A DNA stretch of 64,000 nt from Sorghum bicolor (taxonomy: Eukaryota; Streptophyta; Magnoliopsida; Poales; Poaceae). The notes beneath the pieces are model-generated. The model ran no database searches. It was given only the letters and a program-made list of their open reading frames with translations, and had not been told where the DNA came from. The translations under genes and the position numbers were made by a program. How positions within the stretch are numbered: position 1 is the first letter of the stretch; every line of letters begins with the position of its first letter. The stretch is taken from assembly GCF_000003195.3 (NCBI RefSeq), contig NC_012878.2, positions 40,820,987 to 40,884,986 on the forward strand, read 5' to 3'. Shown piece by piece: positions 1-13,881 of the stretch.

Positions 1-354
1 CGAAAAGTATATGTACACCCCGTCATAAAAATTTGGCAGAAAAATTGCTGGGGGCCTCGAGTGTGTTTTGTAAGAGTATGCCTCTTTATAAATAAATAAT
101 TTGTAATCTTTTATTGAGAGAGAGAGAGTGAGATAGAGATAGAGTTATTTCTTTAGTTAGCGATACAGAGATATATATTAAGGAATTTTGTGAGGGCAAT
201 ATTTATCTAGGATGTTTGTTATCTATATATATTTATCTATGTTTATTTATATTTTTATTTACATATATATATATAAAGTGGGAGTTATTGTATCTCTATA
301 TAGAGTTTTTTTGCAAGAGAGAGAGAACACACAATATAGCATAGATATATATAT

Positions 355-360
355 ATTTTA

Positions 361-425
<65 letters not shown>
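355..425. repeat. (TA)n microsatellite
   Basis: Nearly pure TA dinucleotide run of about 60-70 bases inside a generally AT-rich stretch. Open frames across it are Tyr-Ile repeats and are not genes. Confidence 0.95.
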
Positions 426-427
<2 letters not shown>

Positions 428-595
428 AGAGTGTGCTCTGTAGCTAGCTACAAAATATGTTTTTCTGTATCCACCTCCATTTATTATATTTTTATATATT
501 AATTTACGATAATATGTAAACATATTTTCTATTTTTGTGTTACTATAACACATGGAGATATTTTTTGTATTTATATATTTATACATTTATTTAGG

Positions 596-2164
<1,569 letters not shown>

Positions 2165-3566
2165 TACTACTTGCGTCCCCACAAATTAACCTAGTCGTCT
2201 TAAATCAAGCTTTCATAGGTTTGATCAAATTTATAAAAAAGATACAAAAAATATGACACAAAAAATAGTATTATTAGATGCACTACGAAATAGAGTTTCA
2301 TAATGTACTGATTTGGTGTCATAGATATTGATATTCTTTTCTACAAACACTTAGTTACACTTACAAAAATTTAACATAAGACAACTCTAAAATTCGATTT
2401 ATTTAGGTACCGAAAGAGTTGTCGGTGTCTGGACTTGTGGTCCAAACACTAACGAGTGAATTTGTGTTTGTGTGCCCTCAATCTAGATGGTGATGCAGAA
2501 AGGAATACACGGGGTTTATACTGGTTCAGGCCGTAAATGCCCTATGTCCAGTGTAGAGAAGAGATTTGTATTATCGTGCACCCGGGGTGCTCGTAGTAGG
2601 GGTTACAAGCAAGTTGCGAGAGAGGGAGCGTGTCTCAGGTCTTGGCTCTAGATGTGGGGTAGTAAGTCGTGGTGCTTTGGCGTATGAGACTTAGCTTGTG
2701 TTGGTGGTGTTGTTCGTATGTGTTCGCCTATGTTTGAATGAGACCCTCCTTCCTCTTTTATAGTCTTAAGGGGAGGTAGAGGATACATGTGTTTGTGTCA
2801 TGACGTCGGGGTCTTGATCCGAGGCGTGGTTGAAGTATGGCGTCGTACGAGACGACAAGGTGCTCCATTCCTGACGCTGTAGTGGATCGTGGTCGCCGTA
2901 TGGGCACTTCCTGTTGCTGTAGCGTTCGTGCCGAGCCATATCGACATTGTGGACAAGATATCCGTCCCTGTTTCTACCATGCCAACCCCTGTTTCTCATC
3001 TTGTGTTGACCTCCGAGGCCTCTTTCCCATGATCCTTACCCTGGATTTGTGGCTGCAGTAGTTGGGACTGACGTCGCCCATTGCCCCTGACTCGTCCGTT
3101 CGTACAGTGAGGGGGACATGTGTTGCAGTGACGGGAGCAGGTAGCACAGTACTCGTCATGCCCTGCCCTACATAGCACGACATGGGTGTGAGGACGTGCC
3201 CCGCGTTCCATCCGTCGTACATCGACTCTTGGCATCTTTGAGAAGCCTCCTATGCTTGATTGGGGGGAGGGTGCCCGAGCCTAAGCTCGGGCGAGGCAGA
3301 CATTGTCCAAAGCTTGATTTGGTCTCGGGTGAGACGGACCTGCTCTAATCTTGTCTCGGACGAGCCGGGGCAACTCTATTCTTAGCCCGGCCTTTGTTGA
3401 GATGTTTTTGGTGGTACCAGCTGTCCTTGCCGAGGCTCAGTGATTTGGGCCTCGGATGGTGTGCTAGACGATTATCTTTTCTTATTTATTATTTTTCTTA
3501 AAAAAATAGGTCAGAGTTTTTATGCTACATGTTTAGGTACCTGGTTTATGGTATCCGACAAGAATA
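2165..3566. mobile_element. Stowaway-type MITE, interrupted near its right end by a solo LTR
   Basis: Sequence from TACTACTTGCGTCCCC through GGTACCGAAAGAGT matches the style of grass mariner-like MITEs: a CTCCCTCCGT-like terminus and an interior with TTGATCAAATTTATA and GGTGTCATAGATATTGATAT wording. The right terminus is cut by the insertion at 2420-3560 and resumes as AGAATA at 3561. Removing the insert leaves about 260 bp. The terminal repeats are diverged, so family assignment is by recognition rather than alignment. Confidence 0.6.
2420..3560 (-). mobile_element. solo LTR (Ty3/gypsy-like), 1141 bp
   Basis: Begins TGTCGGTGTC and ends ATCCGACA, giving a 6-bp inverted TGTCGG/CCGACA terminus as in LTRs. 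Flanks are AGAGT (2415-2419) and AGAAT (3561-3565), a 5-bp TSD with one mismatch. A TATAAAAG box lies on the minus strand at 2755-2762, suggesting minus orientation. No internal coding region accompanies it, so LTR-LTR recombination is the simplest origin. Small frames inside (2766-3235) are not genes. Confidence 0.7.
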
Positions 3567-4303
3567 CTAGCCAGTGCCAATGTTTTATGTTTACACGACT
3601 ATGATGTCGTATCAAAGGAGAAAACAGGTTAACACCTGTCGTCGGGAGTTACCTTGCGAAAATACTTTGACACTATAAAAGAAATGTACCAAGTTCATAT
3701 AAAAAATTTATATTGGAGGCTACACACACATCAGTCGGAGACCATATATGCCGATATAAAAAATGGCTTACAAACAGTGTCTGCTAGCTTGCTGATATTA
3801 CTATTACTAATTTTTACATTTCTTACAGCATACAACAAATGGTGTACTGCTCACGTCGATCGCCGTCCATGCAATTTGACCAAATCCTGACACGATTCCT
3901 GGTGCCCTTTGTTTACGCACATTTCGAGCAGATAGTGAGAAGAAGAGTCCAAACATAATAATTGCGGAGCATGCACGAGAGGATCGGAGTGTCGATCCTT
4001 GGAAATCAACGGTGCCATGGCCTATGGACGACAGACAAGCCCTTGCTAGCTAACCCAACCCTAGAAATCGAAGAGGGCAGGGCGATCGAGATGTATAGAC
4101 CGATGAAGGCTCGACGTGAATGTTTGTTTGGGAGACATTCACGTGGGCACTACGTTTCCCTCATCTCTTCCCCCGATTAATTAATTTTATAAGAGTAACG
4201 AGAATTTTAATCCGTGTTTAAAACTCTTATAACTAATATACCCATAGGCCACGTAGGTCCACCTAGTACTATAGTCTGTATATACGTGCAAACATATAAT
4301 AAT
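3567..4303. other. no gene seen
   Basis: Short frames occur at 3654-3890 and 3962-4180, but neither shows a recognisable domain, codon character or gene context. I see nothing else supportable. Confidence 0.5.
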
Positions 4304-4511
4304 TGTTCTCTCTGTCTTGTAATACAATATATTTTAAAAATTTTAAGACAACTTAAGATAACACTTAAATGACGCATATACCCATAGATTATTCTAATTA
4401 TAGAGTTTCTTCTAAAATTATATTTTTCTTTTTTAACAAACCTTGCCAAATAGAATACTTATATTTTAATATAAATTTTAGAAGTCACAATACATCGGAT
4501 CGGAAGGAGTA
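4304..4511. mobile_element. probable Stowaway-type MITE, ~208 bp
   Basis: Starts near TGTTCTCTCTGTCTTGTAAT and ends CGGATCGGAAGGAGTA; the reverse complement of the end (TACTCCTTCCGATCC) resembles the start and the common CTCCCTCCGT terminus. The interior is AT-rich with ATATTTTAAAA near both ends in inverted orientation. Termini are diverged, so boundaries are approximate. Confidence 0.45.
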
Positions 4512-4837
4512 ATTAATGATGTAAGTTTATTTATAGCTAGTGGTAATAAAATAATTTTTTTCCTTCTTTTGTCCTAGCTCTCTTGTTCCAAATATAGGAG
4601 TATGTTAAAAATATTACTCATCAAAACATGTTTCTCTTTCCATTAATACCGCGATCGATGCTATTTATATTTTTTATTGAAAAAGTATGGGCACTACGCT
4701 ACCTTCTATGTTTTTTTCTTTGTTGCAGCAATAGTACGATGAAGTTGACTAAGTTGCAGTACCTGTGACATGACATTTCCACTGACGAAGTTTGGAAGGG
4801 CAGTAGTTGAACTCACTACTACACATTTTTTCTTTGA
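4512..4837. other. no gene seen
   Basis: AT-rich spacer between two MITEs; nothing recognisable. Confidence 0.5.
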
Positions 4838-7800
4838 GGCCTTCTTTAGTTACCGAAGAAAAAAAAATTACAACACTGTAGCACTTTCGTTTATTTATGG
4901 TAACAATTGTCTAACCATAGACTAACTATGCTCAAAAGATTCGTCTCGTCAATTCTGTCACACCCAATTTTAAGGAAGAAATTGAATGCATAAACTTATG
5001 TGTGCTCAGAGATCAATCACACACATAAATCACAAATTAACTACCATCATCGCAGTGTTTACGACAAACGTAGTTATTACAATACAAAATCTTGTACAAC
5101 AGCGGAAATATAAATAAGATAATTTAAGATAACTCTCTCATAGCCCTCACATATGGAAGGTCGACTGGGGAAGCACAAGCCTAATAGTCCTCCGGGTAGT
5201 CTAGTCCTCATAGCTACCACCATCTGTTACCCATCCAGGATTTTTATCTAAATAAAAGAAATATAACAAGTGTCAGTACATCTCGTACTCCACAAGCATA
5301 GCATGAGGATTTATGAGGCTCAAACAGGCTAGTCTAGGTTTATAGCATTAGCATTATAGTAGGTCAGCATTTTATCATTAATTATTATTAGGTTATGCTT
5401 AAGCTCCCAAGTATCCCATATGATCAGTTATCAGAACCATAGTAAGTCATTAAGTCACATTAAAGCATAATTATACATCATCATGTACCATAAAACCATC
5501 AGTAACCAGTTATTCTGTGAGTTTTCCGGGCCGCTCGTGACCGTGAGCACGGTTGTTATAACAGTTATACACTCTGCAGAGGTTGTGCACTTTCACCGTG
5601 AGTCTTGTTGCCCATATGCCCGAGGTCCGTCGACCCCCAAACACTACCAAGGTGAGCGGGCAGGGTACACTATGAAGCCTTCCATGGGCCTATTCTAACC
5701 AGTTAGGGCCGCGAGGTTTCCTCGGCAGGTAGATGTAGAAAACCCTCCTTTTCTATGGCACATTTCCATCGCGGCTATACTCATAGAAACAGGGGCAGCA
5801 CTACACCCAAAGTGGCAAGTCCCTCTTGCGCCCTTTCGGGAAACCTCTAATCAGTAGAAGAGATCCTATTACTGAGCTAAAGTCAGAGCCATGTGACTCT
5901 TCCGGTTGCACTGTTTGTCCCACCTTTTGCCGACAGATAAGTCCTTACAGAGGGTCTAGGACAACATGACCAACAGTCATTTGTACCATAGCCCTATGTT
6001 TCATTTATCATAATCATGTTTAATCAATTAACCATGGTTCCTTCACTGATTTCAGATCATATACAATTAGAGTTAGAGTACTAGCACTTCTATCCATATG
6101 CAATAAAAACCTTCGGGAACAAGGTAATTGTCATCAATAGCTAGGATGTCCTTATAGTTTGCAATATTATACACATGCAGGGTGAAATGCTTAAAATGAG
6201 TAGGACAACTAGGTAGACCCATGCTATACTTGCCTTGGTTCACATACTCCTGCTGGTCTTGCTGGTCCCCGAAGAACTCTAGACTCCCAAAATACTCCTC
6301 ACCGTCTAGGCTCGATCAACACATCACAATCATCACGCATACCAAGATAGACATGCAAGAGAATAATTTCTAAAGTTAGAACAGTACACCAGCAAATAAA
6401 TTTAAATAAAAGTTTTTCAAAATCATCTACGTGCTGCTACGATCACGCCAACGCGAAATTCACAAAAAACGGACTTACGACGCGAAAGTTACGCTTTTAA
6501 CAGGATTTCAACAGGAGTCTACGGACTTGTAATTAACTAGGAAATCTAACAGTGGAAACCTAGACAACAGTGGTACCAATGCGAAGCTTACGAAATTACA
6601 AAACTAACGCAACTTGAACGGATCGATTCGGAGTTCAAACAATGATTTTATAGCTATAGCAATGCAGTGGCAATTCTGTAAATAAAGCAGAGTTTAAACG
6701 AATTTAAATAAATGAATTAAATCATGGAAAAATTCTTTGGCCGAGGACTGCGCACGCGAAAACAGAATTCCTAGGGGCTTCTTTAACAAAATGGACCCCG
6801 ACGGGGTATCAGCCTATTGTGGCTATTGGATCAAGCTTGAACACGACAGGATTAAAAGAAAAGACAAGAGAGAGAGAGAGAGAGGAAGGGGGGATGGCGC
6901 ACAGTCCAGAAGGGAACGAGAACACGGCGGCGCCACCATGGATTCCGGCCGAAGCTCGCCGGCGCAAATGAATAAGGAGCTACGGTGCATGATTTTCGAT
7001 TCCGTTTGAACTGGGAGAAAGAGGAGACCGTCGCGAGTCTGTCCATGCCCTCAGCGTGGCCGGAGGTGAGCCTGTGCGGGGCGTGCCATGGCCGGCAGCC
7101 TCAGAGCTCACCGACGTTGGACGTTAGGAGACTACGGGGCATCGTTTTCCAAACCGAGAACACCGGGAGAGAGAGGAGATCAAGGCGAGCGCGTTCCAGG
7201 TCTTTGCGCGGCCGGAGAAAGCAGTTTCCGCGGTGGTTCGCGGCGGCGCTATGAACGGCCCGTTGGAGCTCACGGCTAAGGCACTGGAATACACCAAATC
7301 GCGTGGGGAAGGGTGCGGGAGAGAGTGGGGAGAATGGCGAGCTCACCAAGGGCAACAATGAGGAGCGGGATGGCTCGGTTCATCGAGGCGATGTGCGGCG
7401 AGTCACGGCTCCGGTGGCGGCCTTGCAGTGCGCGTTCGAGCGAGTGAGTGAGTAGAATGGGAGGGAAATGAGGAGAGGGAGTGCGGCTCGGGCACGGGCG
7501 CTCCTCAAAACGGCCGAGGCGTGGGGGAGAGGAGACGTGGGGAGTGGGGAGCGGGGCGCGGCGGTTTCGGCCCGGCCGCTGCGTGAGCGTGCGAAGGGAG
7601 CAGTTGGGGAAGGAGAAGGAGCTGACGGGTAGGCCCCGCCTGTCAGCGGGAGAGAGAGAGGGGGAGGGGATGCTAGCGGGCTAGCTGGGCCAAGCAGGTC
7701 GAAAAGGGAGGGGGAGGGGAGAGAAGGGTGGATTTCCTTTTTATTTTTAAACTTGTTTTCAAGAACATTTGCAATTTGAATTTTGAACAAAATTTTCTTT

Positions 7801-8112
7801 TGTATAAATTCACACATCACAAAAATAAGTGTTGCAGCATAAATGCATCAACGTGTTTATAATTTCCTATTAAATTTTAATTTCCCAAAGTTTATTTATT
7901 TTCCTATATTTTTATGCTCACAAAATTATTTAATAAAGTCAAATTCATCTAGTTTTAAAAGAGCCAAATTTTAGGTGTTACAAATTCCGATCAAACTATG
8001 CAATTAGTTTTTATTTTTGTCTATATTTAATACTCTATGCATGCGTCTAAAGATTCGATGTGACGCGGAATCTTGAAAAATTTTAGATTTTTGGATAGAA
8101 GTAAACAAGGCC
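4838..8112. mobile_element. Tourist-type MITE split by a solo LTR
   Basis: Left half 4838-4955 begins GGCCTTCTTTAGTTACCG and contains CACTGTAGCACTTTCGTTT and CTCAAAAGATTCGTCTCG. Right half 7983-8112 contains AAGATTCGATGTGACG and ends GTAAACAAGGCC. These are the two halves of one MITE with TTTAG-type terminal repeats, flanked by TGA at 4835-4837 and 8113-8115. Rejoined length without the insert and one TSD copy is about 243 bp. The interruption is the 4956-7982 solo LTR. Confidence 0.8.
4956..7982 (-). mobile_element. solo LTR of a Tekay-related chromovirus, 3027 bp (element A)
   Basis: Starts TGTCACACCC, ends TAGGTGTTACA, flanked by an exact 5-bp TSD AATTC at 4951-4955 and 7983-7987, inside a MITE. 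Its sequence parallels the + strand of the element B LTR: for example CCGCTCGTGACCG..., GTTGCCCATATGCCCG, GAAGCCTTCCATGGGCC and GTTAGGGCCGCGAGGTTTCC recur in order at 13510-13720 and 35130-35340. That sets it as a minus-oriented LTR of a related family. The region around 6870-7700 is GC-rich, as in the B LTR. No internal domain is present, so it is a solo LTR, and frames inside it are not genes. Confidence 0.85.
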
Positions 8113-8689
8113 TGAAATGGCTGGGATACATCTGTGGAGATGGTTGACCCAACTAACTCTCATGTATTCTGTCTCTACTAAAGTCGGATTTTATAGACGG
8201 TTTAGAACAGGATTCATCTCTAGAAATCAATTTTTAAGCCGCTTCTACAAATTGCTGCCAAGAAATCACAAATCAGGACAGAAAGAATTGCAACAAAAAA
8301 AAAAAAAAACTCAGAGAGACCCCATTAGGTCAACCCAGGACTGCTAGCCTTACGCGTTCATCATCTAACCACTCCATCATTACAACATTTGTGTCTATTT
8401 GGGATATTCATCCTTCTCATTAATTTTTAAGGCTCAGTGGGAGAATTCCATTCCCCTACCTATTTTTTGTATTAATATTAAGGAAAAGTAAGTACAGATG
8501 CACAAGGCGGGCATGAAAGGAGCTTGCAAGTTCAACAAGAAAAAGAGAATCAGCACATATTTAAAGAACATGCAAGGTTGGGTTTGGCCTAGTTGCGAAT
8601 CAAGCCAATTTCATCTCTAAACCGAGCTTTTCACCTGGTTAGCATGGCTTGTTCTCAAAGATCAATCCCTTCCTCCTCATTTTATGTTC
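8113..8689. other. no gene seen
   Basis: Contains an A15-like homopolymer near 8296 and scattered short frames (e.g. 8117-8347) with no domain or codon character. Nothing else recognised. Confidence 0.5.
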
Positions 8690-9226
8690 ATTCGATTTCG
8701 AAATGAGTATTTGAGACCCTAAACGAATTCAAATAGAAAAGTTATCAACTATAAAGTTATATAATTTTTCGAGATCTACATAATTGGTTTTGGTCGTTTC
8801 TCCATACACGATTGTTTATAAAATTTTGAATTTAAAATTTTAAAAATTAAAACGTAATTTTCCATGCATAGATGATTCAAATAAAAAAGTTATCAAGTAC
8901 AATTTTGCATAACCTTTTGAGATGTACAACTTTCTTTGATCGTTTTTCCATCCGAGATAGTTTAAAAAATTTAAAATTTTATTGTGTAGCCCTATTTCTG
9001 GAGGCGGCTCCTATCTCTAGCCGTCTCATTTAAAATTTTATTGTGCAGACCTATTTCTAGAGACGGTTGGAAATAGAGCCACCTCTAAAAGTAGAGGTAT
9101 TTATAGAGGCGGTCCGAAAAAACAACCGGTGGCTCATTAGTTTGGAGGCCACTATAGAGGTAGCTGCAAATGGATCCAATTCTACACAAAAAAGCCTCTG
9201 TTGCTGAAAATAAAATTGCATTAGTG
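8690..9226. mobile_element. degenerate CACTA-like remnant
   Basis: Diverged copies of an AAAAGTTATCAACTACAAAGTT / TTTTCCATCCGAGATAG-type unit at about 8735 and 8880, followed by inverted-looking GAGGCGGCTCC, TAGAGACGGTT and TAGAGGCGGTCC motifs at 9000-9115. This wording is typical of subterminal regions of grass CACTA elements. The segment may end at GCATTAGTG (9226), the reverse complement of a CACTA-like terminus. No transposase frame remains. Confidence 0.35.
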
Positions 9227-9333
9227 TCTAAAGCACTATATATATATATTTACATTAATTACAAAAGCTTTGATTACTCATATCCTTGGTTCTCTTTTTT
9301 TCTTGTCATTACTTCGTTTCCATGGGCCACAAA

Positions 9334-11680
9334 CACTACTGCACAAAGGATTTCCAAAGGGGCAACCAAAAACAATTTTAAGAGATAAACACCTAAATAA
9401 AATTTTGACCACTATTGATGTTTGTGAGTGCAAATATAATATTATGGATTCCACAAGTGCGCAGAGTATCAGTGTAGCATTTTATCAGAAGTATTTCAGG
9501 TATTGTTATTTATATTTTACCATAGAAAAACAATAGAATAAACATTTATTGGTTAATAAAGGAGTATTTACTAATCAATATACTAGCATAGCTAAGCAGG
9601 GGGAAGGTAATGATAGGAATTAAGTATAAAGACACTAAGGAGATAGATCTATAAATATAATATAATCTAGTCAACTCAGAAGAACAAGGGGTGAGGTAAA
9701 TCCTTGAGACATTCTTATTACATGGTCAAGGTATCTATACATCCACTATAGCTAAGACTAACTTTACTATTATGCACTTCAATTTAAGAAGACACTGCTT
9801 AGACAATAGAGCACCGACAAGAGATAACTCTACTGACCCGACTAAGGTTCTCCAATTTAAGAACCTATTCAACTCGGAGTAGACTAGAAAGGATAGATAG
9901 GGTTGTCACCACCCGCTACTACCATCCAACTAGGGAACATGATGTACTCACAGGCAGAGCATTGTATAAGCACCATGCTTACACAAGGCTTGGCTACTTA
10001 GCCTAACCATGGTAAACTAGCAGGTTAAGCGCTCTATGAACTTGCACACAAAATTAATGATAACCTTAATTAAAGAAGATATATATTCAAAGTAAGCATG
10101 GTCATATAAATATGAATATGATAAATTATAATAAGTCTTTCAAGATGCAGAAATGAAGATACAAGGCTTTGCTAAGCCTCGAAGACGAGATTTGGAACAT
10201 GAGCATGTGCCCCACTCGACCCTCACTGTCGAGCTACTAATATACATTGGAGAGTTCTAGCCCTAATCCTCATATTGTTGTTCTAAAGGATATGAATTAG
10301 GGTTTCAAGATCTACCGAGGGAGGGTGGTAGGGGTTGGTATATATAGGCCAGAGCATAATTTCTGTACCCTTGGATCAAAATGACTTGAATAAATGACAA
10401 AAATTAGATCTTAATGGCAGTGGGGAACCGACATTCGAAAGGGAGGCTAATTGATGGACCCAACAGGCCAAGTGGCCCCACATGTCATCCTCTTGGGGAT
10501 TGCTTTGGTATGTTGCCTTCAACTGTCTTCTAGAGTCTTCCCACGTTGGTTTTCCTGTGGATAAACATGATTTACTTTGATGAATAGGCCCCCTTGATAG
10601 TTTTCTAGATAAACCCTACTAAAAGCATGGATTCACTGAAACTCATAAAATTTATTAGTTTAAACCCCTATATCTATGTTTGGTGATGGAATTATAAGTA
10701 TATATGCAGGTTACGTTGACGGTTTATAATTGATATTAATGACCGCCAACAACCATAGTATCTCAACATGACACGCTCATTATGAATATATATAAGATGA
10801 TATACTTTTTTTATCAACATTTTATAATTTTGTATCAAATATTTTGGCTACAAAATAAATTCAATTGAAAAAAGTTCCAACTACAAAGTTTTAAATCTTG
10901 TCAAACACTACAAGTATAGGATGTGTCTCCATCCATGATTGTTTGGAATTTTTTAAATTTTGAATATCAAAATAAGTGAGTTAAAAACAAATATTTTAGA
11001 GACTTAAAAGACTTCAAATTAAAAAATTATTAACAAAAAACCATGTAGATTAGGTCGGCCACTACAAATTTGGTATTAACTATGTGAACATTGAAGAGCT
11101 CATCTGAAAATTCAAAATTTTGAACTTCAAAATCTATGAACTTAAAACACATATTTTGGACTCTAAACAGTTTCAAATAATAAAACTTTTCAACTACAAA
11201 GTTAAAGATACTACAAAAACTTTGGTATAGACCACATCAACATCTAGTTTGTTTGAAAATTTAATTTTAGATTCTAAAGTTTGTGAAAAAACTTCTCAAC
11301 TACAAAGTTATAGATCGCGTCACTAGGTGCAATTTTGTTATAAATTTTGTCTTCATCCAAATCTATAAGAAAAAACTTATGAATTATTTGTGGATGAAAC
11401 TACTTTTAGAGATGGACATGTTAAGATGCTCGCCTCTGAAAATCAGTTTTTAGAGATGGATGTTCAGAATGATTGCCTTTATTAATAACAATTTGTAAGA
11501 TGCCCATCTCTGAATTCAATTTATATAGATGGGCATCCTAAGATAGATGCTTTTATAAATAATTTTGAGAGGCGGGTATTTTCCTAATGGCCGCTTAGCC
11601 ATTTATGCAGGGGATAGGGGTTTTTGAAATATAGATGGGCGTCCTAATGGTCGCTTAGCCATTTACCTCATTAACTTAGA
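9334..11680. mobile_element. second degenerate CACTA-like remnant, interrupted by a solo LTR
   Basis: CACTACTGCACAAAGG at 9334 looks like a CACTA terminal repeat. After the solo LTR at 9416-10751 the sequence resumes with repeated units containing CAACTACAAAGTT near 10875, 11190 and 11300, spaced roughly 110-310 bp. Then come GATGGGCATCCTAAG / TTAAGATGCTCGCC motifs in both orientations at 11400-11660. A right terminal repeat was not found, and the assignment rests on motif style only. Confidence 0.3.
9416..10751 (-). mobile_element. probable solo LTR of an Athila-like element, 1336 bp
   Basis: Begins TGATGTTTGTGAG and ends CCGCCAACA. Flanks ACTAT (9411-9415) and ACCAT (10752-10756) match at four of five bases. 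The reverse complement of 9440-9500 resembles the 3' part of the element E LTR near 60200-60290 (AATACTTC... GAAATGCTGCAAC). A minus-strand TATATATA box lies at 10339-10346. No internal domain is attached. Boundaries are less certain than for elements A-D. Confidence 0.5.
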
Positions 11681-12478
11681 TTTTGAATTGAGTTGGTTGA
11701 TGTATGTAACTCAATATAATATCAAGACAAGAGATCTTGACCATAACATAATTGTTGCTTTTAAAAATACATGACACCACCCAAAAGGCTTGAGGGAACC
11801 TCTATGTGAGGTGGAGTATTAAAATATAAGTGAAGTGGAGTGCCCACCCTTTTTATCATAATGATGACTTTTTTGCTTTGCTTTATATAAATACTTGTAA
11901 TTAGCAAAAAGTAATGTTTCAAGGTTAATAGGCTAATAGGTGGGCTACTTTTTTTACTCAAAGTTATGTTTCAATAGAGACCTTGGTGAACTTCACTTAT
12001 TCGTAACCAGGGTGAGTATACGTAGTGTATTACGGGACAACAAATGTATATGCTTGTCTATCTTTTTTTGGATGGGCTATGCTCCTCTATCTTTCACTCC
12101 TAAAATATTGACAGCATATGTAGTAGGAGTAAACTATAAACTATAGTTTGGACAGAATGCAAGCTAGCTAAGCTGTCGCACAAAGTAAACATAGGCGGTG
12201 AACAACTCATCCATCGAAGAAGAACAGACAGAATCAAATGGTCGGAGCCTCTTAATTGCACTCTGACACCGAACCCCAGACACTGTCATGGATTCCGTAG
12301 AAAACAAAACATGTTTTGACGCTTTCCATACTGCAAGTTACTACTAATAACTAGCTAGAGGTACACCATGTAGAGTACCACAAGCACCGGCCTCCCCTCG
12401 TTTGAGCTGCGCACCTGCAAGCGGCTACTCAAAACTGGTCATCCGCATGCACACACAGCCAGGTCTTTACAAAGTTTC
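11681..12478. other. no gene seen
   Basis: Short frames at 11761-11961 and 11940-12146 have no recognisable domain. I see no element ends here. Confidence 0.5.
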
Positions 12479-12702
12479 GGTCTTGTTTAGTTACACTTGA
12501 CATCCAAATTTTTTTCAAGAATTTTCATCACATCATATTTTACGTTACATTACATGGAACATTAAATATAGATAAAAAATCACTAATTGCACAGTTTGAC
12601 TATAATTTACGAGACGAACCTTTGAAGCCTAATTCGTCTATGGTTAGACAATAATTACCAAATACAAACAAAAAAAATGCTACAACACCCAAAATCTTTT
12701 CA
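12479..12702. mobile_element. Tourist-type MITE copy, right end lost
   Basis: Begins GGTCTTGTTTAGTTACAC and contains ATTGCACAGTTTGACTATAA, GACGAACCTTTGAAGCC and TAGACAATAATTACCAAATAC. This is the same family as the split MITE at 4838-8112, in inverted orientation relative to part of it. The expected AAACAAGGCC end is absent; sequence changes near 12702 into LTR-like DNA (element H). Confidence 0.6.
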
Positions 12703-12907
12703 CCCATTGTGGACGAAAGATGGTCGGCAGTATACGTAGGGGTATGCCTAAGGTAGTAGATTATCAGCAGACTGGTGCGCAAGTTACGAACTAGATGGTA
12801 ATACAAGACACAAACAAGGATTTTATCCAGGTTCGGCCATCGTGAGGGCGTAATACCTACGTCCTGTGTCTGATTATTTTGATATGAGTTGTGATGATAT
12901 GTGTATG
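12703..12907. mobile_element. element H, left fragment (old LTR-like sequence)
   Basis: Contains TGGTCGGCAGTATACG, GTATGCCTAAGGTAGTAG and the phrase CAGGTTCGGCCATCGTGAGG... CCTACGTCCTGTGTCTG, wording common in grass LTRs downstream of TGTCGGCAG-type starts. It is cut by element B after GTATG at 12903-12907 and continues at 37327. Superfamily and orientation are not determined. Confidence 0.4.
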
Positions 12908-13881
12908 TGTCACACCCAAATTTAAGGATAAATTTGAGTACAATAATCTCATGTGCGCCCCAGGAATAGTCGCGCACACAAGTCGACAAATTACAAATGT
13001 ATCATCACAAGTGTTTTACATAACGTTATTACAACACAAATATATCAAAGTCTGCGACAAACGGAAAATATAACTCATAACTAGCTATGATATGATAGCT
13101 CCAACACAGGGACGACCGACTGGGGATCGCCAACCTAGAAGTCCTCAGGGAATTCCTCGTAGTAGCTGTCATCTGTTACCCATCCGGGATTTTTGTCCAA
13201 AAGAAATATAGAAACAAGCGTGAGTACATCTCGTACTCCGCAAGCATAACATAGGATTTTATACGGCTCAAAAAGGTCAGACACTGGCTACTGCAGTTAG
13301 CATTTTAATTGGTCAATGTTTTAATCCTATTTAATCATAAATTATGCTTAAGCTCCCGATTAGCCCGAATGAGTACATGATAATAACACCGTTAACCTTC
13401 ACGGCTAACACCATCACCATCACGGTTAAACCACATTAATCATCACGATCAATGCGTCAGATTTTCATAAGTTATTTCCCCATAACCATCCACACCCAAC
13501 TATTCCGTAAGGGTCCAAGGCCGCTCATGTCCGAAAGCACGGCTAGTATACCAGTTTGATCAAACTCTGCGCAGAGGTGTGCACTTTTCTCGTAAGTCGT
13601 GTTACCCATATGCCCGGGGTTTGCAAGACCCACTAACACTGCGTGAGCGGGCAAGAAACACTATGAAGCCTTCCATAGGCCACGTCTAACCAGTTAGGGC
13701 CGCGAGGTTTCCTCGGCAGGCAGATATAGAGAACCCTCTTTCCTATGACACATTTCCATCACGGCTATACACATAGGAACAGAAGCAGTTCTATACCCAA
13801 AGTGGCAAGCCCCTCTTGCGCCCTTTCGGGTAACCTCTAACCAGCTAGATGAGATCCTATTACTGAGCTAAAGTTAGAGCC

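Noticed and set aside
2766..3235. Overlapping frames on both strands at 2.8-3.2 kb
   Set aside because: They lie wholly within a solo LTR, overlap each other on opposite strands and have no domain.
6737..7820. Several GC-rich frames at 6.7-7.8 kb, candidates for a host gene
   Set aside because: This is the GC-rich part of a Tekay-related LTR; the homologous part of the B LTR shows the same feature, and no domain is seen.
4956..7982. A separate non-autonomous retrotransposon rather than a solo LTR
   Set aside because: Ends, length and internal order match the B LTR alone, with no PBS or polypurine tract inside.
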